A DNA stretch of 64,000 nt from Cydia pomonella. Taxonomy: Eukaryota > Arthropoda > Insecta > Lepidoptera > Tortricidae. The notes beneath the pieces are model-generated. The model worked only from the letters and a program-made list of their open reading frames with translations. It was not told where the DNA came from and searched no databases. Numbering within the stretch: the stretch's first letter is position 1; every line of letters starts with the position of its first letter. Both the position numbers and the translations under genes were made by a program. This document shows, in pieces, positions 22,542 through 33,744 of the stretch. The stretch covers positions 25,014,204 through 25,078,203 of the forward strand of contig NC_084706.1 of NCBI RefSeq assembly GCF_033807575.1, given 5' to 3'.

Positions 22542-23489
22542 AATTTTTTTCGCGATTTCGGAATTGGTCCCATAGTAAAAGTTGTTAAGTATGACCTATA
22601 AAGTCGCTGCGCAGAGTATGACTGGTGGTTAAAAGTTCACCCTGTATAAAATTTTTAAGTAAAAAGAAATATGTACCTACCTATGATTAAGACGAAAAAA
22701 GAGACTAAACGTCGAAGTAAGGTAACATTATTGTGTCTGGTTTTTATAATTGTCATTATAATTTCTGTAATTAAAACCGATACTCTATAAATTCCATTCA
22801 ATACGTATCGTAACAGTCACCACAGTTTCGACCGGTAAAAGCCAGTTATCGTTACCCATGCGCAAATAAATGAGTGTAGCTTCATTGTTTATTACTCGAT
22901 CTGTATGTTTTAAGGCTCATTATATTCCTTGATAATGAAGCAATATGTTTTATATTAAACAAAATTTGCGAAATGCTAATATTTACGGAGATTTTTACAA
23001 AATAAAAAATAATAATTTTATAAAAAAACTGTTTTTTGTGATTATTTTTTTTCCTATAGGTTTCACGTAAATGTTTGTAGAAAAGGAAATAATCTCCATA
23101 ATATAAGCTATTATTTGACACCTCGATGATTAAAATCGGTTAAGTGGTTTTCGAGATACACCGCCAAAAAGAATAGGTCCGGCCGCCATCTTTGTGACGT
23201 CATTACTATCCCCTCCACCATTTTTCCGCTTTACTACCGCATGTACGGTGATCAGGAGAACTGTCCGAACACATTGATACCGGTTGTGGGTAAGGCCGAG
23301 CTGAGTCAATTAAATCTGGCCTCGGAGCGGCTTGGCGACCGTACTAAAGACCTCTCGAGAATATTTTTATGTTTTGCTCAGTAATGTTGTTTAAAGTGTA
23401 ATATTGCGGTTAAGATTATTTATTCTCATAAGTCATAAGAATAACAAATTCACTTACATGAGAACATTATAAAATACTGTTGATAGCTT

Positions 23490-23720
23490 ATTGAATTGAA
23501 ATTGAAATCATTTTATTTCGAGCAATAAACTCATACAGTGTTAGTACGAGTACATACAACAATTACTATTTATCTACCTATATATCTAAGTTAGTGTACA
23601 ATATAAACAAAACAATAAATACCTAAAACTAATTAATATAATCTATTTCGATGATGCGTTGGGCCGTTGGGTGCATGCAGTTGGTTCCAACGCCTCATCA
23701 GTGGGCAGTCTACTCTGACG
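23490..23720 (-). repeat. LINE-like 3' end with TTGAAATCATTTTATTTCGAG
   Basis: The reverse of GCTCGAAATAAAATGATTTC, which also occurs at 36989-37022. In this orientation it looks like a LINE 3' terminus running leftward. A GATGATGCGTTGG.../CCAACGCCTCATC hairpin is at 23651-23701. Confidence 0.45.
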
Positions 23721-23794
23721 ACAAATGCGTTTAGGATTAGGATTATTATGCAGTGAACTATCTTGGAAGTGTTCAGCTAATTTTTAGGTTTTTT

Positions 23795-23910
23795 TTTTTT
23801 TAATACCACGACGGTGGCAAATAAGCATACGGTCCGCCTGATGGTAAGCAGTCACCGTAGCCTATGGACGCCTGCAACACCAGAGGCATTACATGCGCGT
23901 TGCCGACCCT
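23795..23910 (-). mobile_element. family C retroposed repeat, truncated
   Basis: T-run, ACCACGACGGT, AAGCATACGGTCCGCCTGAT, CGTTGCCGACCC. Confidence 0.7.
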
Positions 23911-24222
23911 TTAAAAACCTGTACACTCCTTTTTTGAAGAACCCTATACTATTATATTTTATATTTAAAAAAGTATTATTTTAGATGACTCGTAGAAAAA
24001 GTATCGTATATAATAGTGATATAATCACTAACCACGACTGTATAAAATACTATTGTACACATCGCCCGCTTAGCTAAAACTGCTACTGACTGGCACTTCA
24101 CATGATTTATTACGGTATTTGAACGCACTTACATGACTATATGACCATTAAGAAGTAGTTACTTATCATCTGATTCTAAAAATAACGAAATTGTGCACTT
24201 AAATCATCAAGTGCACTTCTTT

Positions 24223-24497
24223 AATGGCTCCTCTACACGATGGCCCAGCGTAGGCCAGTCCAAGAAACGTATTTATGCGTTAGAGGGAGCAAGTTATATT
24301 GCTATCTCAGTCCACTGCATAGTTGCGTCCCTTATAGTAGACGCAAACCAAATTGACGACCGGGGTCGTAAAACTTCTCATTCACACTCGCGTGGTCGTA
24401 GGTAGGATGAGAGAGATAGTGATATGACCTCGGTCGTCAGTTTGGTTTGCGTCTACTATAGACTGGCGTACGATGGGCCATCGTGTAGAGGAGCCCT
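24223..24497. mobile_element. MITE with GGCTCCTCTACACGATGG termini
   Basis: GGCTCCTCTACACGATGGCC near 24225 mirrors GGGCCATCGTGTAGAGGAGC near 24476-24495. A second palindrome lies inside: GTAGACGCAAACCAAATTGA and TTTGGTTTGCGTCTACTATA. A 70-codon frame across it is not a gene. Confidence 0.8.
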
Positions 24498-24655
24498 AAG
24501 AGTCCCGGGCAAGCTCGGCTGAATTTCACCTTCCCATACAAACGGGGTTGCGTTCTCATTTTAAAACCATGTGTTGGATTGTAATAAAGACTTCATACAT
24601 ACAATGACATATGACTAGAGTAATGACTGTATACCTCATACAAATTGTTTATTTA

Positions 24656-24822
24656 GACCAGCAATAATTTACGAAAAAATAATTACCTACATACATTTTG
24701 GCTGTCTGACCTTGACATTTTCTCTGGGAGAGTACATTTTTTTTCGTGATTTCGGGGTTGGTCCTATAGTAAACATTGCTCAATATGACCTATATATTCA
24801 GCCCGTAAATTATTACTGTGAC
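24656..24822. mobile_element. mariner-type MITE with TA duplication, short copy
   Basis: Left end AGCAATAATTTACG and right end CGTAAATTATTACTGTGAC, flanked by TA. The core has TTGGTCCTATAGTAAACATT. The longer relative is 55687-55916. Confidence 0.65.
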
Positions 24823-25011
24823 TAAATAAACAGCCTCTATATAGAGCAAAAACAAGTTTTGTATGAAAATATCATATTCGCAGTACTTTTAACGGCCTTA
24901 AAAAAAGGAGGTTCTCAATTTGACCCATATGTTTTTTTTAACTATGGTATCTGAGGCTACATAAACTAATTAAAGCTAGCTACTCTATACTATTGTAAGT
25001 GCAAAGTTTCC

Positions 25012-25158
25012 GCCTGCGTAGCCAACATGCAAATCGCTTACGCTCCGAAATAACGATCGAAACGCAACTGTCACTGTCGCACTAATATGGAAGAGTGATA
25101 GAGAGACAAAGCGTTTCGTTGTCGTAGCGATAGCGATTGTCACCTTGGCTAGGCCGGC
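25012..25158. mobile_element. MITE with GCGTAGCCAAC/TTGGCTAGGCCGGC ends
   Basis: Core has ACTAATATGGAAGAGTGATA and GCGTTTCGTTGTCGTAGCGA. The same element is nested in another repeat at 41166-41322. Confidence 0.75.
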
Positions 25159-25228
25159 TGAACAATATAGCTAGTCGTTTTAAAATGAGAGCCTACGTTT
25201 GTATGGAGAACCGAGCTTGCTGGGGCTT

Positions 25229-25516
25229 AATGGCTCCTCTACACGATGGGCCATCATACTGGCCCACTAAGCTGGGCCAGCGTGTAGAGAGGGTAGTGGT
25301 GTCGGATGGCTTATGGCGCGGCGGGATGGCGATGGAATGGCCGCGGTGTCGGTTTTCGTCTGCACATCAAAGGGCTCCTCTACACTATGGCCCAGCGTAG
25401 GCCAGTCTAAGGGACGCAGCTATGCGGTGGAATGAGTTGCAATATTACTTACTCCCTCTAACGCATAAATGCTTCCCTTGGACTGGCCTGCGCTGGGCCA
25501 TCGTGTAGAGGAGCCA
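25229..25516. mobile_element. two adjacent GGCTCCTCTACACGATGG MITEs
   Basis: 25230-25290 carries one damaged copy (ATGGCTCCTCTACACGATGG, then GGGCCAGCGTGTAGAG). 25373-25516 is a second copy with both termini. Same family as 24223-24497, so three termini pairs lie within 1.3 kb. Confidence 0.7.
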
Positions 25517-25916
25517 AAAGATAGTGGGCCAGCGATGGTGCGTACGCACCAAAAACGACTAATATTCTAAATAAACGACCTTTAATATATTACGTAAATT
25601 GTATACGTTACCTAATAGGCATAATCTGAACCACTCCATAACGATCTTACTTTCTATATAAAGATCACCCATGATGTATTCAGACCGTCACTTCCCTTAA
25701 AGTAATCGTATGCTAATATTCTACATACATTGCTTACGAAATACTAAAACAATAGAAACATAAAATCGTATTATAAAAATATTCTTAGCGCGAGGAATTT
25801 CGTGCATTGACCCGCCTGTTGCTATGCCTGGCCTATCTCCATCGCTCGCGCGGAATTATATTGCCGTCTCGCCCTTGATGACGGCGGTCGATGACACTGC
25901 AAGCAGGATAGCAATA

Positions 25917-26055
25917 TGTGATCGCGGCTGGCAAAACGTCCCACTCTGTCGCTTGCCTTATGACACGCCTTGACAGGTTATTCGTATAAAGATATAAGCA
26001 AATCTCGTCCTTATGGCAAGCGACGAAGTGGGATGTTTTGCCGGCCGCGGTCACA
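25917..26055. mobile_element. palindromic MITE
   Basis: GATCGCGGCTGGCAAAACGT and GTCGCTTGCC on the left mirror GGCAAGCGAC and TTTTGCCGGCCGCGGTCAC on the right. The minus frame across it is not a gene. Confidence 0.7.
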
Positions 26056-26260
26056 ATTCTTCAAACGTAAGTAAAAAAAAACTCAGTTTGACACTGACAT
26101 ATTCGCTAGCGACTGCGTAAAACTAATTCACAATGCATCTCCCTCGTACTGTCATTGGTGCAAGCGAGACGCACTGCGTTCGAGTTGACCCAGTAGCGTT
26201 TAACGCCGCGTAAAACTCATGGTGAGGGTATTAGCCAGTTTCAACAGGAATCAAATTGAT

Positions 26261-26409
26261 GGCCACCCCACACTAGCGTCTTTCGAGCGTCGGCGTCTAG
26301 TCAGCGCTATGGAAAATGGCGTCGCTGCGCAGTTGCGCCGACGTTGCGTAGAGCGGCAGCCATAGAGTTGACTACACGCCGACGCTCGGGAGACGCTAGT
26401 GTCAGGCCT
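26261..26409. mobile_element. ACCCCACACTAGCGTC MITE, uninterrupted copy
   Basis: GGCCACCCCACACTAGCGTC on the left; the right has GACGCTCGGGAGACGCTAGTG. The centre reads GCTGCGCAGTTGCGCC. This is the empty-site version of the element interrupted at 32387-32888. Confidence 0.8.
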
Positions 26410-26935
26410 CTCTAAGAACATTGCTTAAACGCTACAAGCGCATGCGTGCATGAATCCTGCCTCAATCGCACTCGTGACTCGTAAATGAACATTAATGTTC
26501 TTATAATACAGTCAATTTTGCCATACCATCTGTCAGGCTAATGTGCCGTTCACTTTGATAGAGGACAGATAAAAAATAAAGACTGTAATGTTGGACTTCA
26601 TTCAAAAATCTGAATCGCATAAGCACCGGAATGTGATATATTTGCAAGTAGTTGGATGGATCTGTGTAAAGAATGTATGAAGTTCTGTGAGACGATGGAT
26701 AAGCGAGAATCTTCTCTCATGTCTTAGTCTGTCTTTTTTACATTTGTTCAGTTTGTCCTTTTTAGGCTGTATCATGTATAGTCCTCCTCGCCGTATCCGA
26801 CGACGGCGACTCCTTCAACTGTTTTTATTCGGAAACATGGAACGCTCTAATATGGCTGTTATATAAATTTCACAGTGTATTAGTTAGCTTTAATGCTGTG
26901 TAATTTTTTTAATCAATTATTTTATATTTATTTTC

Positions 26936-27210
26936 TAATCCGGAGGTCGTGGGTTCAAATCCTGGCTCGTACCTATGAGTTTTTCGGAACTTATGTACGA
27001 AATATCATTTGATATTTACTACTAGCTTTTCGGTGAAGGAAAACATCGTGAGGAAACCTGCATACATCTGCGAAGAAATTCAAAGGTGTATGTGAAGTCC
27101 CCAATCCGCATTGGGCTAGCGTGGGGACTATAGCCCGAGCCCTCTCGCGCATGAGAGGAGGCCTGTGCCCAGCAGTGGGACGTATATAGGCTGAATTATT
27201 ATTATTATAA
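26936..27210 (+). mobile_element. SINE family B
   Basis: Box-B-like GGGTTCAAATCCTGG, then GAGTTTTTCGGAACTT, ATATCATTTGATATTTAC, GGTGAAGGAAAACATCGTGA, GGGACTATAGCCCGAGCCCT and an (ATT)n tail. The head upstream of the box B is partly lost. Other copies: 37625-37862 (minus), 46011-46215 (5'-truncated), 57330-57595. Confidence 0.8.
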
Positions 27211-27459
27211 AAATGCGTTCATCATTGTTGCAGGTGTAAGTAGGTTGTATGCGTATGACTTTATGGACGACTTATTTTCATATATTCTGTAAGACGTGTT
27301 CACTTTTCGTCCTACTGTCCTACTGTAAGGCGGTTATCACACTGGATGCGAATCGCATGTACAATCGGGGACATTCGCGGTGAACTACCTTAAGGGCGAA
27401 AATCTTTTAAACATCTTGCAGGCGGTGAGGCGATAACACACTTTAAAAAAAAGCGGCCA

Positions 27460-27790
27460 AGTGCGAAGGCGCACTGGGAAGGCTGCAATGTCCGCTTAAA
27501 ACGTATAAAAGACTTCTGGGACTATATACCTATACCCCGTGGCGGGGCAAGACGAAAATTGTATGCCGGCAAGGTACATTTAGCGAGGCCCTCTGGTGGC
27601 GCAAGAAATAACGAACATTTTTACGTTGTGTCCGAGATATACTTCTTTGAGGCGCGAGGCCGTAGGCGGTGGCCCACGTCGCCCTCGCTTTCGCCGCCTC
27701 TACGTATACAACAATAAAAAGGGGCGCGGCTTTGGGTAGCGATTTACAGTCCTTATTTTTTACTGTCTTCACTTTAATGAAATCACTATG
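27460..27790. other. unassigned region with GC-rich segment
   Basis: Starts with GCGGCCAAGTGCGAAGG, resembling a GGGTTCCGTA-repeat end, then 300 bp of unfamiliar sequence. An 89-codon minus frame (27530-27799) matches nothing I know. Possibly a decayed repeat. Confidence 0.3.
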
Positions 27791-27909
27791 AAACTGCATG
27801 TATGTAGTGTCACGAGCGAATAATTGACTGGTGATGGTTTACGTAAATTAGGTACTGAGGCTTAAGTTGGGCTTAAGTAAGGCTAGAATAACGGTATCTA
27901 TATTTCGTT

Positions 27910-28469
27910 TTTAGGGTTCCGTAGCCAAATGGCAAAAACGGAACCCTTATAGATTCGTCATGTCCGTCTGTCTGTCCGATTATGTCACAGCCACTTTTTT
28001 TCCGAAACTATAAGGACTATACTGTTCAAACTTGGTAAGTAGATGTATTCTATGAACCGCATTAAGATTTTCTCACAAAAATAGAAAAAAAAAAACAATA
28101 AATTTTGGGGGTTCCCCATACTTAGAACTGAAACTCAAAAAATCTTTTTTCATCAAACCCATACTTGTGGGATATCTATGGATAGGTCTTTAAAAATGAT
28201 ATTGAGGTTTCTAATATCATTTTTTTCTAAACTGAATAGTTTGCGCGAGAGACACTTCGAAAGTGAAAAAATGTGTCCCCCCCCCCCTGTAACTTCTAAA
28301 ATAACAGAATGAAAAATCTAAAAAAAATATATGATATAGGTACATTACCATGCATTCTTCCACCGAAAATTGGTTTGAACGAGATCTAGTAAGTAGTTTT
28401 TTTTAATACGTCATAAATGGTACGGAACCCTTCATGGGCGAGTCCGACTCGCACTTGGCCGCTTTTTTT
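27910..28469 (-). repeat. GGGTTCCGTA-type repeat, reverse copy with fewer internal units
   Basis: Begins TTTTAGGGTTCCGTAGCC and ends GACTCGCACTTGGCCGC. It carries both outer ends of the 1126-2460 element but only about one internal ~285-bp unit, so unit number varies between copies. Confidence 0.8.
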
Positions 28470-28573
28470 AGCATTAGAATTATTAGAAAGAAGGTACGTG
28501 TTTTTTTATTAAAACAATACTTTCGAAAAATAAGTCACAGCAAATTTGTAGCGAGAGTAAATGATATTTGAAA

Positions 28574-28926
28574 CACTGTATACAGGGTGTAACAAAAATA
28601 GTGGGGGGTTTAAAGGTATATCGTATTTTAATTAGAAAATAGTAGACGAAAAATTATATTGGGCAGGTCGTCTAAGTAGGCCATCATTCCATTAATCCCC
28701 TCTCTATTGGTGAAATAGAGAGGGAATGCGATCGAGTTCACGCAGACGCTAATGTAAACGTCAAACACCAACTCGTGGTAAGCGTACTGATTAAAATTGA
28801 TCAAGGCACGTACGTACAAGGCCTTAACGATTGGATAGAGGCCAAGTCTGAGATAAACAACCACTCGTAAGATAATACACATCAAATAAAATACTGATAA
28901 TAATTTAAGATCGTATATGTACACGG
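28574..28926. repeat. probable decayed transposon with ACAGGGTGTAAC end
   Basis: GTATACAGGGTGTAACAAAA at the left and TGTACACGGTGTTTTTT at the right could be weak terminal repeats. A short stem CCTCTCTATT/AATAGAGAGG is internal. A 98-codon minus frame (28628-28924) has no recognisable domain. Confidence 0.4.
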
Positions 28927-28931
28927 TGTTT

Positions 28932-29209
28932 TTTAGGGTTCCGTACCCAAAGGGCCAAACGGGACCCTATTACTGAGACTTCGCTGTCCGTTCGTCCCTC
29001 TGTATCTCATGAACCGTGATAGCTAGACAGCTGAAATTTTCACAGATGATGTATTTCTGTTGGCGCTATAACAACAAATACTAAAAACAGAATAAAATAA
29101 ATATTTAAGGGGGGCTCCCATACAACAAACATATTTTTTTTGTTGTTTTTATAAATAATGGTACGGAACCCTTCGTGCGCGAGTCCGACTCGCACTTACC
29201 CGGTTTTTT
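28932..29209 (-). repeat. second GGGTTCCGTA-related repeat family
   Basis: AGGGTTCCGTACCCAAAGGG ... ATGGTACGGAACCCTTCG, then GAGTCCGACTCGCACTT. Shares the ends of the 1.3-kb family but has a different interior (ATCTCATGAACCGTGATAGC). Confidence 0.75.
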
Positions 29210-29875
29210 TACTCTTTTAATTTTAAGGGTGCATTCCTGAGCTTACATAAATTACTTTCTCAAAGATTTTAACTAACTCCATTTTGGAGATAATCAACTG
29301 TGTACTTTTATCTATGAACGTGTACACTTGCCTTAGGGCTTGTTTACATATTGATTATTTTTAGTAGGATTTTATACATTTGCTACTAAACACAATTACT
29401 ATCTCGGACGATCGATGCTCGAAATGATATTGACATGTAAACATTTTCGATTGGTTGGTTAATACCAAGGCTCGGAACCGGTTTTTTCTTCATACAAAAA
29501 ATACCGGTATTATTACGTTCTTTTTCGTTCTTTGGTTTATTATTTCATTTTTAATGGGACTATCTAATAATGCAAAGTTGTTACCTAAATACATGATCCA
29601 GTCCTACGTAAAGAGTATAAAATAATTAAAAATATTTCGCTATTTCGGGATTTAAAAATAAACCGGTTCCGAGCCGAGTTAATACAAAAAAACTTTAAAA
29701 AAAAAATGCCTTTCAGTTCCAGAAGTTATCGGAGTTATAAAAAACACCGAATAGGCACTTTACAAGATAATAAAGGAAGAAGCAAGGACAGACAGTTGTA
29801 TGTCAAGGGTTTCCGATAAAGAAGTACGATTTATGAAAGTTATGCAATATAGGACTTGTGAAATTAATAATAAAA

Positions 29876-30325
29876 GTACCTGGGCGACCGAGCTTTGCTC
29901 GGTTATAACTATTTATTGTAATATGGTGGTGTTGATAATCTTAACTACATTTTTTTACTAAATTAAACTTGTCTAAAACAATAAAAATTAAAAAATTATA
30001 TATAAACTTGAACATATAAAAAAAAAAAGTTAGTCACCGGGCGAGATTCGAACCCGTAACACTCGTTTCTAGCCGTCCGCGTCTTAACCCGCTGGACCAG
30101 ACGGACAGTGGCTGACAACACGAAATTAGCGACCATATTCTGCGTCGAAAGAAAAACTCATGAAAACTCGAAAACACGCGTTTTCCCAAACATAAGACTA
30201 ATCTAGATCGATTGTATACAACCAAAAACCCCCATATACCAAATTTCAGCGAAATCGTTAGAGCCGTTTCCGAGATCACAGAAATATATATATACAAGAA
30301 TTGCTCGTTTAAAGGTATAAGATAA
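29876..30325 (-). mobile_element. dispersed repeat containing a tRNA-like segment (family D)
   Basis: Reads on the minus strand from ATCTTATACCTTTAAACGAG to a stem CCGAGCAAAGCTCGG followed by TCGCCCAGGTACT. In the middle, CTGGTCCAGCGGGTTAAGAC and ACGGGTTCGAATCTCGCC resemble pol III A and B boxes. The acceptor stem does not close well, so it is not called a tRNA gene. Copies at 38290-38612 (minus) and 48985-49420 (plus). A hairpin close to one end recalls Helitrons, but the usual terminal CTRR is not seen. Confidence 0.7.
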
Positions 30326-30629
30326 AAGGTCTCCCCTCAGCTTGAACGAGATCAGAATAGGAACGCAAATAAAACCTTAAAATAATTACATAATCAAACA
30401 TAAAAATAGGATTGTAGGTATTTTTCTCTAGGATATAGTCTGCCTATGCTAGAGTCAGGGTAAGCCAACTCTGCATCGTGTCTGATAACTTTTATAGCAC
30501 AGAGTGTAGAGGTGTTATTTTAAACATCAAAATTTCATAGAATTTTGACGTTTATGATAACACTTCCCCATTCTGTGTTATGCATGACTGCTCATGCATA
30601 TGGACCTTTCTCTGATGGAACCACATGCT

Positions 30630-31345
30630 TTTACTTATTGGGATGCAAACCCCGTCAGATCGTAGGGAATTATAAATTTCACCACACCAGCTGGTAAAGG
30701 CCCTCTTGAGTATTCAAAAACCGATGAGAAAGTTGCATTTTGTCCACATGTGGGGTAATCTTCTAATTTTGAGTTGTTTCCTATGTTAGCTGGGAGACTT
30801 TTACATGATGATTTTTAATGATAAATATTTAATGAATGAATGATGCTTTTATTCGAAACACACATACACAACAACATTAAAATAGACTTAAATCTAGGTA
30901 AAGTAGAAGTTACATTGCTGCGGGAGTTCCAGAAAAGGATAACACTCAGCATGTGTCGCAGCACATCAGTAGTGTTGCGACGCTGATTTTCAGTGTACCC
31001 AGACACGTAAAACAACACAAAACAACACAGAACATAAAAACAGAGCCGAAGCAGAATACAACAGAATGTGCAGTTAACATTCAAATTTATTTATAAGAAA
31101 ACCAGGACATGTTTATTAATAAATACATGACGTTCATTTGGATTTGATTTGGTTTGATTTTATTTGATATCTCAGTTAATATTTTCTTCGGGTTGGTGTA
31201 GTAAAAATTGTGTGTTTCACTCGGGGGTAATATTTGTTTAACTCGTAACTTATAACCCTCGCAACGCTCAAGATTCCATTTTTCAATTTTGGAATCCTTC
31301 GCTTGCTCGGCTATCAATATTGGCACGAGCGGTTAAACAACAATG
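30630..31345 (+). repeat. dispersed repeat (CACCACACCAG...) interrupted at 30835-31130
   Basis: 30630-30830 and 31135-31345 correspond to consecutive parts of the repeat at 62755-63050 (CACCACACCAG, TTTAATGATAAATATTTAAT, CTTCGGGTTGGTGTAGT, TTCGCTTGCTCGGCTATCAA). The ~300 bp between is an insertion of unknown type. Confidence 0.55.
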
Positions 31346-31560
31346 TTGTAAGACAAAGACAAATAACATTTTGTATACAGTTATTGAAGGGAAACGAGGA
31401 CGTGGGAGAAGGAGAATATCATGGACAAGGAACATAAGATACTGGTTGGACGTGGACAGTACAGAGAAACTAATTCGCATGACTTCAGATAGAATGGCAT
31501 ATAAACATAAGGTCGCCAACCTCCGAGATGGAGAAGGCACTTATAGAAGAAGAAGATACA
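31330..31560 (+). mobile_element. LINE tail (RTE-like C-terminus)
   Basis: Encodes IEGKRGRGRRRISWTRNI, then a block ending SDRMAYKHKVANLRDGEG. The GRGRRR.SW motif and spacing match the C-terminal end of RTE-type reverse transcriptases. No catalytic domain. Confidence 0.6.
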
Positions 31561-32386
31561 GGCGAGCATTCTGTTCGTTCCAATATAGGATGTCGGATAT
31601 GACAACAAAAAAATTTTAAAGGCGCCTCTTTGTGTATTAATTGTTCAAAATTCAAAATAATATTCTGCAAGTAGGCCTCAAGGGCGCTTTTACAAGTCAG
31701 TACAACATTAATAGTAACATCATATAGTGACATGAAAAATACATAACAACATTTATAAATACAACAGCCAATACCTGGGTAAACATTACATTATAATAAT
31801 CTTAAAATAAATAATTACTACAATACAATAGAGATGTATTAGTCTCTATGGTTCACATATTTATTAAACTAAAAATTACATTAAACCACAAAAAAAGCTC
31901 TAGATGCCATAGGGCACTCCCTAGGAGCCGATTTTCTCCAAGGACCATCCGATATCGAATCGAACAGTGTGAAAACGCTCTAACATTTTACCTAGACCGA
32001 AATCACGTACAACTGCTATTAAATCGGTGTCAGTGGGTACTGACACCGATTTAATATCAAATGTATTAAGTTCAAGGCCAAGACGGGTCTATAAGTTATT
32101 CAACTTATTTATTATGAACAAAAAACGAAAATTAATGCGCACGAAACCTTGACCGGCACAATAATATAGTTCGCCGAGATGGTAATGAAGAAATTTTACG
32201 ATCTGTCAGATCTTTATATGATATTGACCTTATGACTGCCATATTTATTGAAAACATAAACTTATATGAGAAATCAAAATAGTGTACATTAAATACATGG
32301 TATCATAATTATTTACATAGGCACTTGAATCTCTCGATATGCTCAAGATTTCATGTCACGATACTAGAGTCTCTCTCTACGCTCTG

Positions 32387-32888
32387 AGGGCCACCCCACA
32401 CTAGCGTGTCCCGAGTGTCAGCGTCTAGTCAACTCTATGGCTGCTGCTCGACGCAACGTTGGCGCAACTGCCAACGTTAAACTACGCCCAAAAGAGAGGT
32501 ATCGGCATTCTGAATGTCATCTCGCTTAGTGTGGTAAGGCACAGCACAGCGGATGTCATTCCAGATCTAGAGCAGAGCCCAACTGGGGAAGTACCTCCAC
32601 CTTACAGAAAACCGCAGCCAAATAACACTAGACCCTACTCATAGTGTCGTGTTCCTGTCGGTGAGTGAGGTTGCCAGAGCTCAACGAGGGTGCGGAGTGT
32701 TAGGGTCGGCAACGCGCATGTAACTCCTCTGGAGCTGCAGGCGTACATAGGCTACGGAGACCGCTTACCATCAGGCGGACCGTATGCTTGTTTGCCACCG
32801 ACGTAGTATTAAAAAACTGCGCAGCGACGCCATTTTCCATAGCGCTGACTAGAGGCGACGCTCAAAAGACGCTAGTGTGGGGTGCCCT
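32387..32888. mobile_element. ACCCCACACTAGCGT MITE interrupted by a retroposed repeat
   Basis: Left half 32388-32471, right half 32815-32888. Ends GGGCCACCCCACAC and GTGTGGGGTGCCC are flanked by TGA on both sides. Joining the halves across one AACTGC restores the centre seen in the 26261-26409 copy. Confidence 0.85.
32472..32814 (+). mobile_element. family C retroposed repeat, complete insertion (343 bp)
   Basis: Flanked by a 6-bp duplication AACTGC (32466-32471 and 32815-32820). Begins CAACGTTAAACTACGCCC and ends GTAGTATT plus an A-run. A 3' A-tail with a short target duplication shows insertion by reverse transcription. No ORF is needed to explain it, so SINE-like or a LINE 3' fragment. 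Confidence 0.85.
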
Positions 32889-33744
32889 GAATTCGACACG
32901 GCCCCCTCAACGCATTTTGTTTTTTGCAAAACAGTCTATTAATTACGTCTATATAGGGATGCCCAATAATTGGCCGTTTATAAAACTTTTTAACCAAAAA
33001 TAAAACTGACTTCAAATATTACCAAAAGCGCCATACATGTACCTATTTCCGCCATACATGTTCCCTCGATTTCTCCAAGATCCCATCATCAGACCCCGAC
33101 TTGGTGCCAACGGGACCATCTCGGGATTATACCCGTTAGATTTAAAAAAAAAATAATTTGAAAATCGGTTCACGATTCTCGGAGATATCGAGTAACATAC
33201 ACACAAAAAAAAGTCCTCCTTTTTTGAAGACGGTTAAAAGTATAGTTGCACGAGTTGGGGCCAATCATGAAGGGGCCGAGATTAGTATTATAATTTACCC
33301 AATTATGTAGTTCCCAAGCTCATTAAATTCTACACAAAAATTTTGCCCTACACCATATTTTCATAAATAACGTAGATTTTGAGTAAAACGCGAATTTCTC
33401 ATGGATGGTACACATTTTCCAAGATGGCTGCGATTCCTCGAGGTCCCCAAATGTCAAATGGTTTGGGCATGAAAAAGGGGCATTTAATGTATATACATAC
33501 CAAATTTCATGACTGTTCTAAAAATTTCGAGGTTGGTCCTAATCCGATTGTGCTAGAAAAGACGTGAACGAGTTTGCTAAAAATGTGTACCCAGATACGA
33601 TATTACCTTGACAATCACGCAGTACATCTCGCTCGGGCAGCTGATGAGATGCATTGCGTCTATGCGAGTCGAATCATATTCGTATCATATTAATTTTAAT
33701 TGCAAAGATGTTAAACTTTACATAATATTTGATATATTACTCAC

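Larger units (their letters stand above)
18481..23344. mobile_element. 4.9-kb palindromic transposable element with ~0.78-kb inverted arms
   Basis: Left arm 18481-19263 and right arm 22571-23344 are reverse complements at close to full identity. A 79-codon frame in each arm (18713-18952 plus, 22882-23121 minus) differs by one residue. Outer ends are GTACGGTCGCCAA and TTGGCGACCGTAC, each flanked by TA, which would be the target duplication. The outermost ~35 bp after GCCAA differ between arms. The 3.3-kb interior holds no transposase. It contains a minus-strand LINE tail, a second partial arm, a Harbinger-like fragment and a LINE ORF fragment. The arm itself ends inside with the TGACTGGTGGTTAAAAGTTC block, a dispersed motif. 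Confidence 0.75.

Noticed and set aside
21304..22575. Plus-strand frames at 21304, 21652 and 22336
   Set aside because: Antisense shadows of the LINE ORF on the minus strand.
28628..28924. 98-codon minus frame as a membrane protein gene
   Set aside because: Hydrophobic but in an AT-rich decayed repeat, with no splice sites or similarity I recognise.
30034..30110. Possible tRNA gene (minus strand), also at 38300 and 49215
   Set aside because: Box A and B are present, but the acceptor stem does not pair properly and the segment is embedded in a dispersed repeat.
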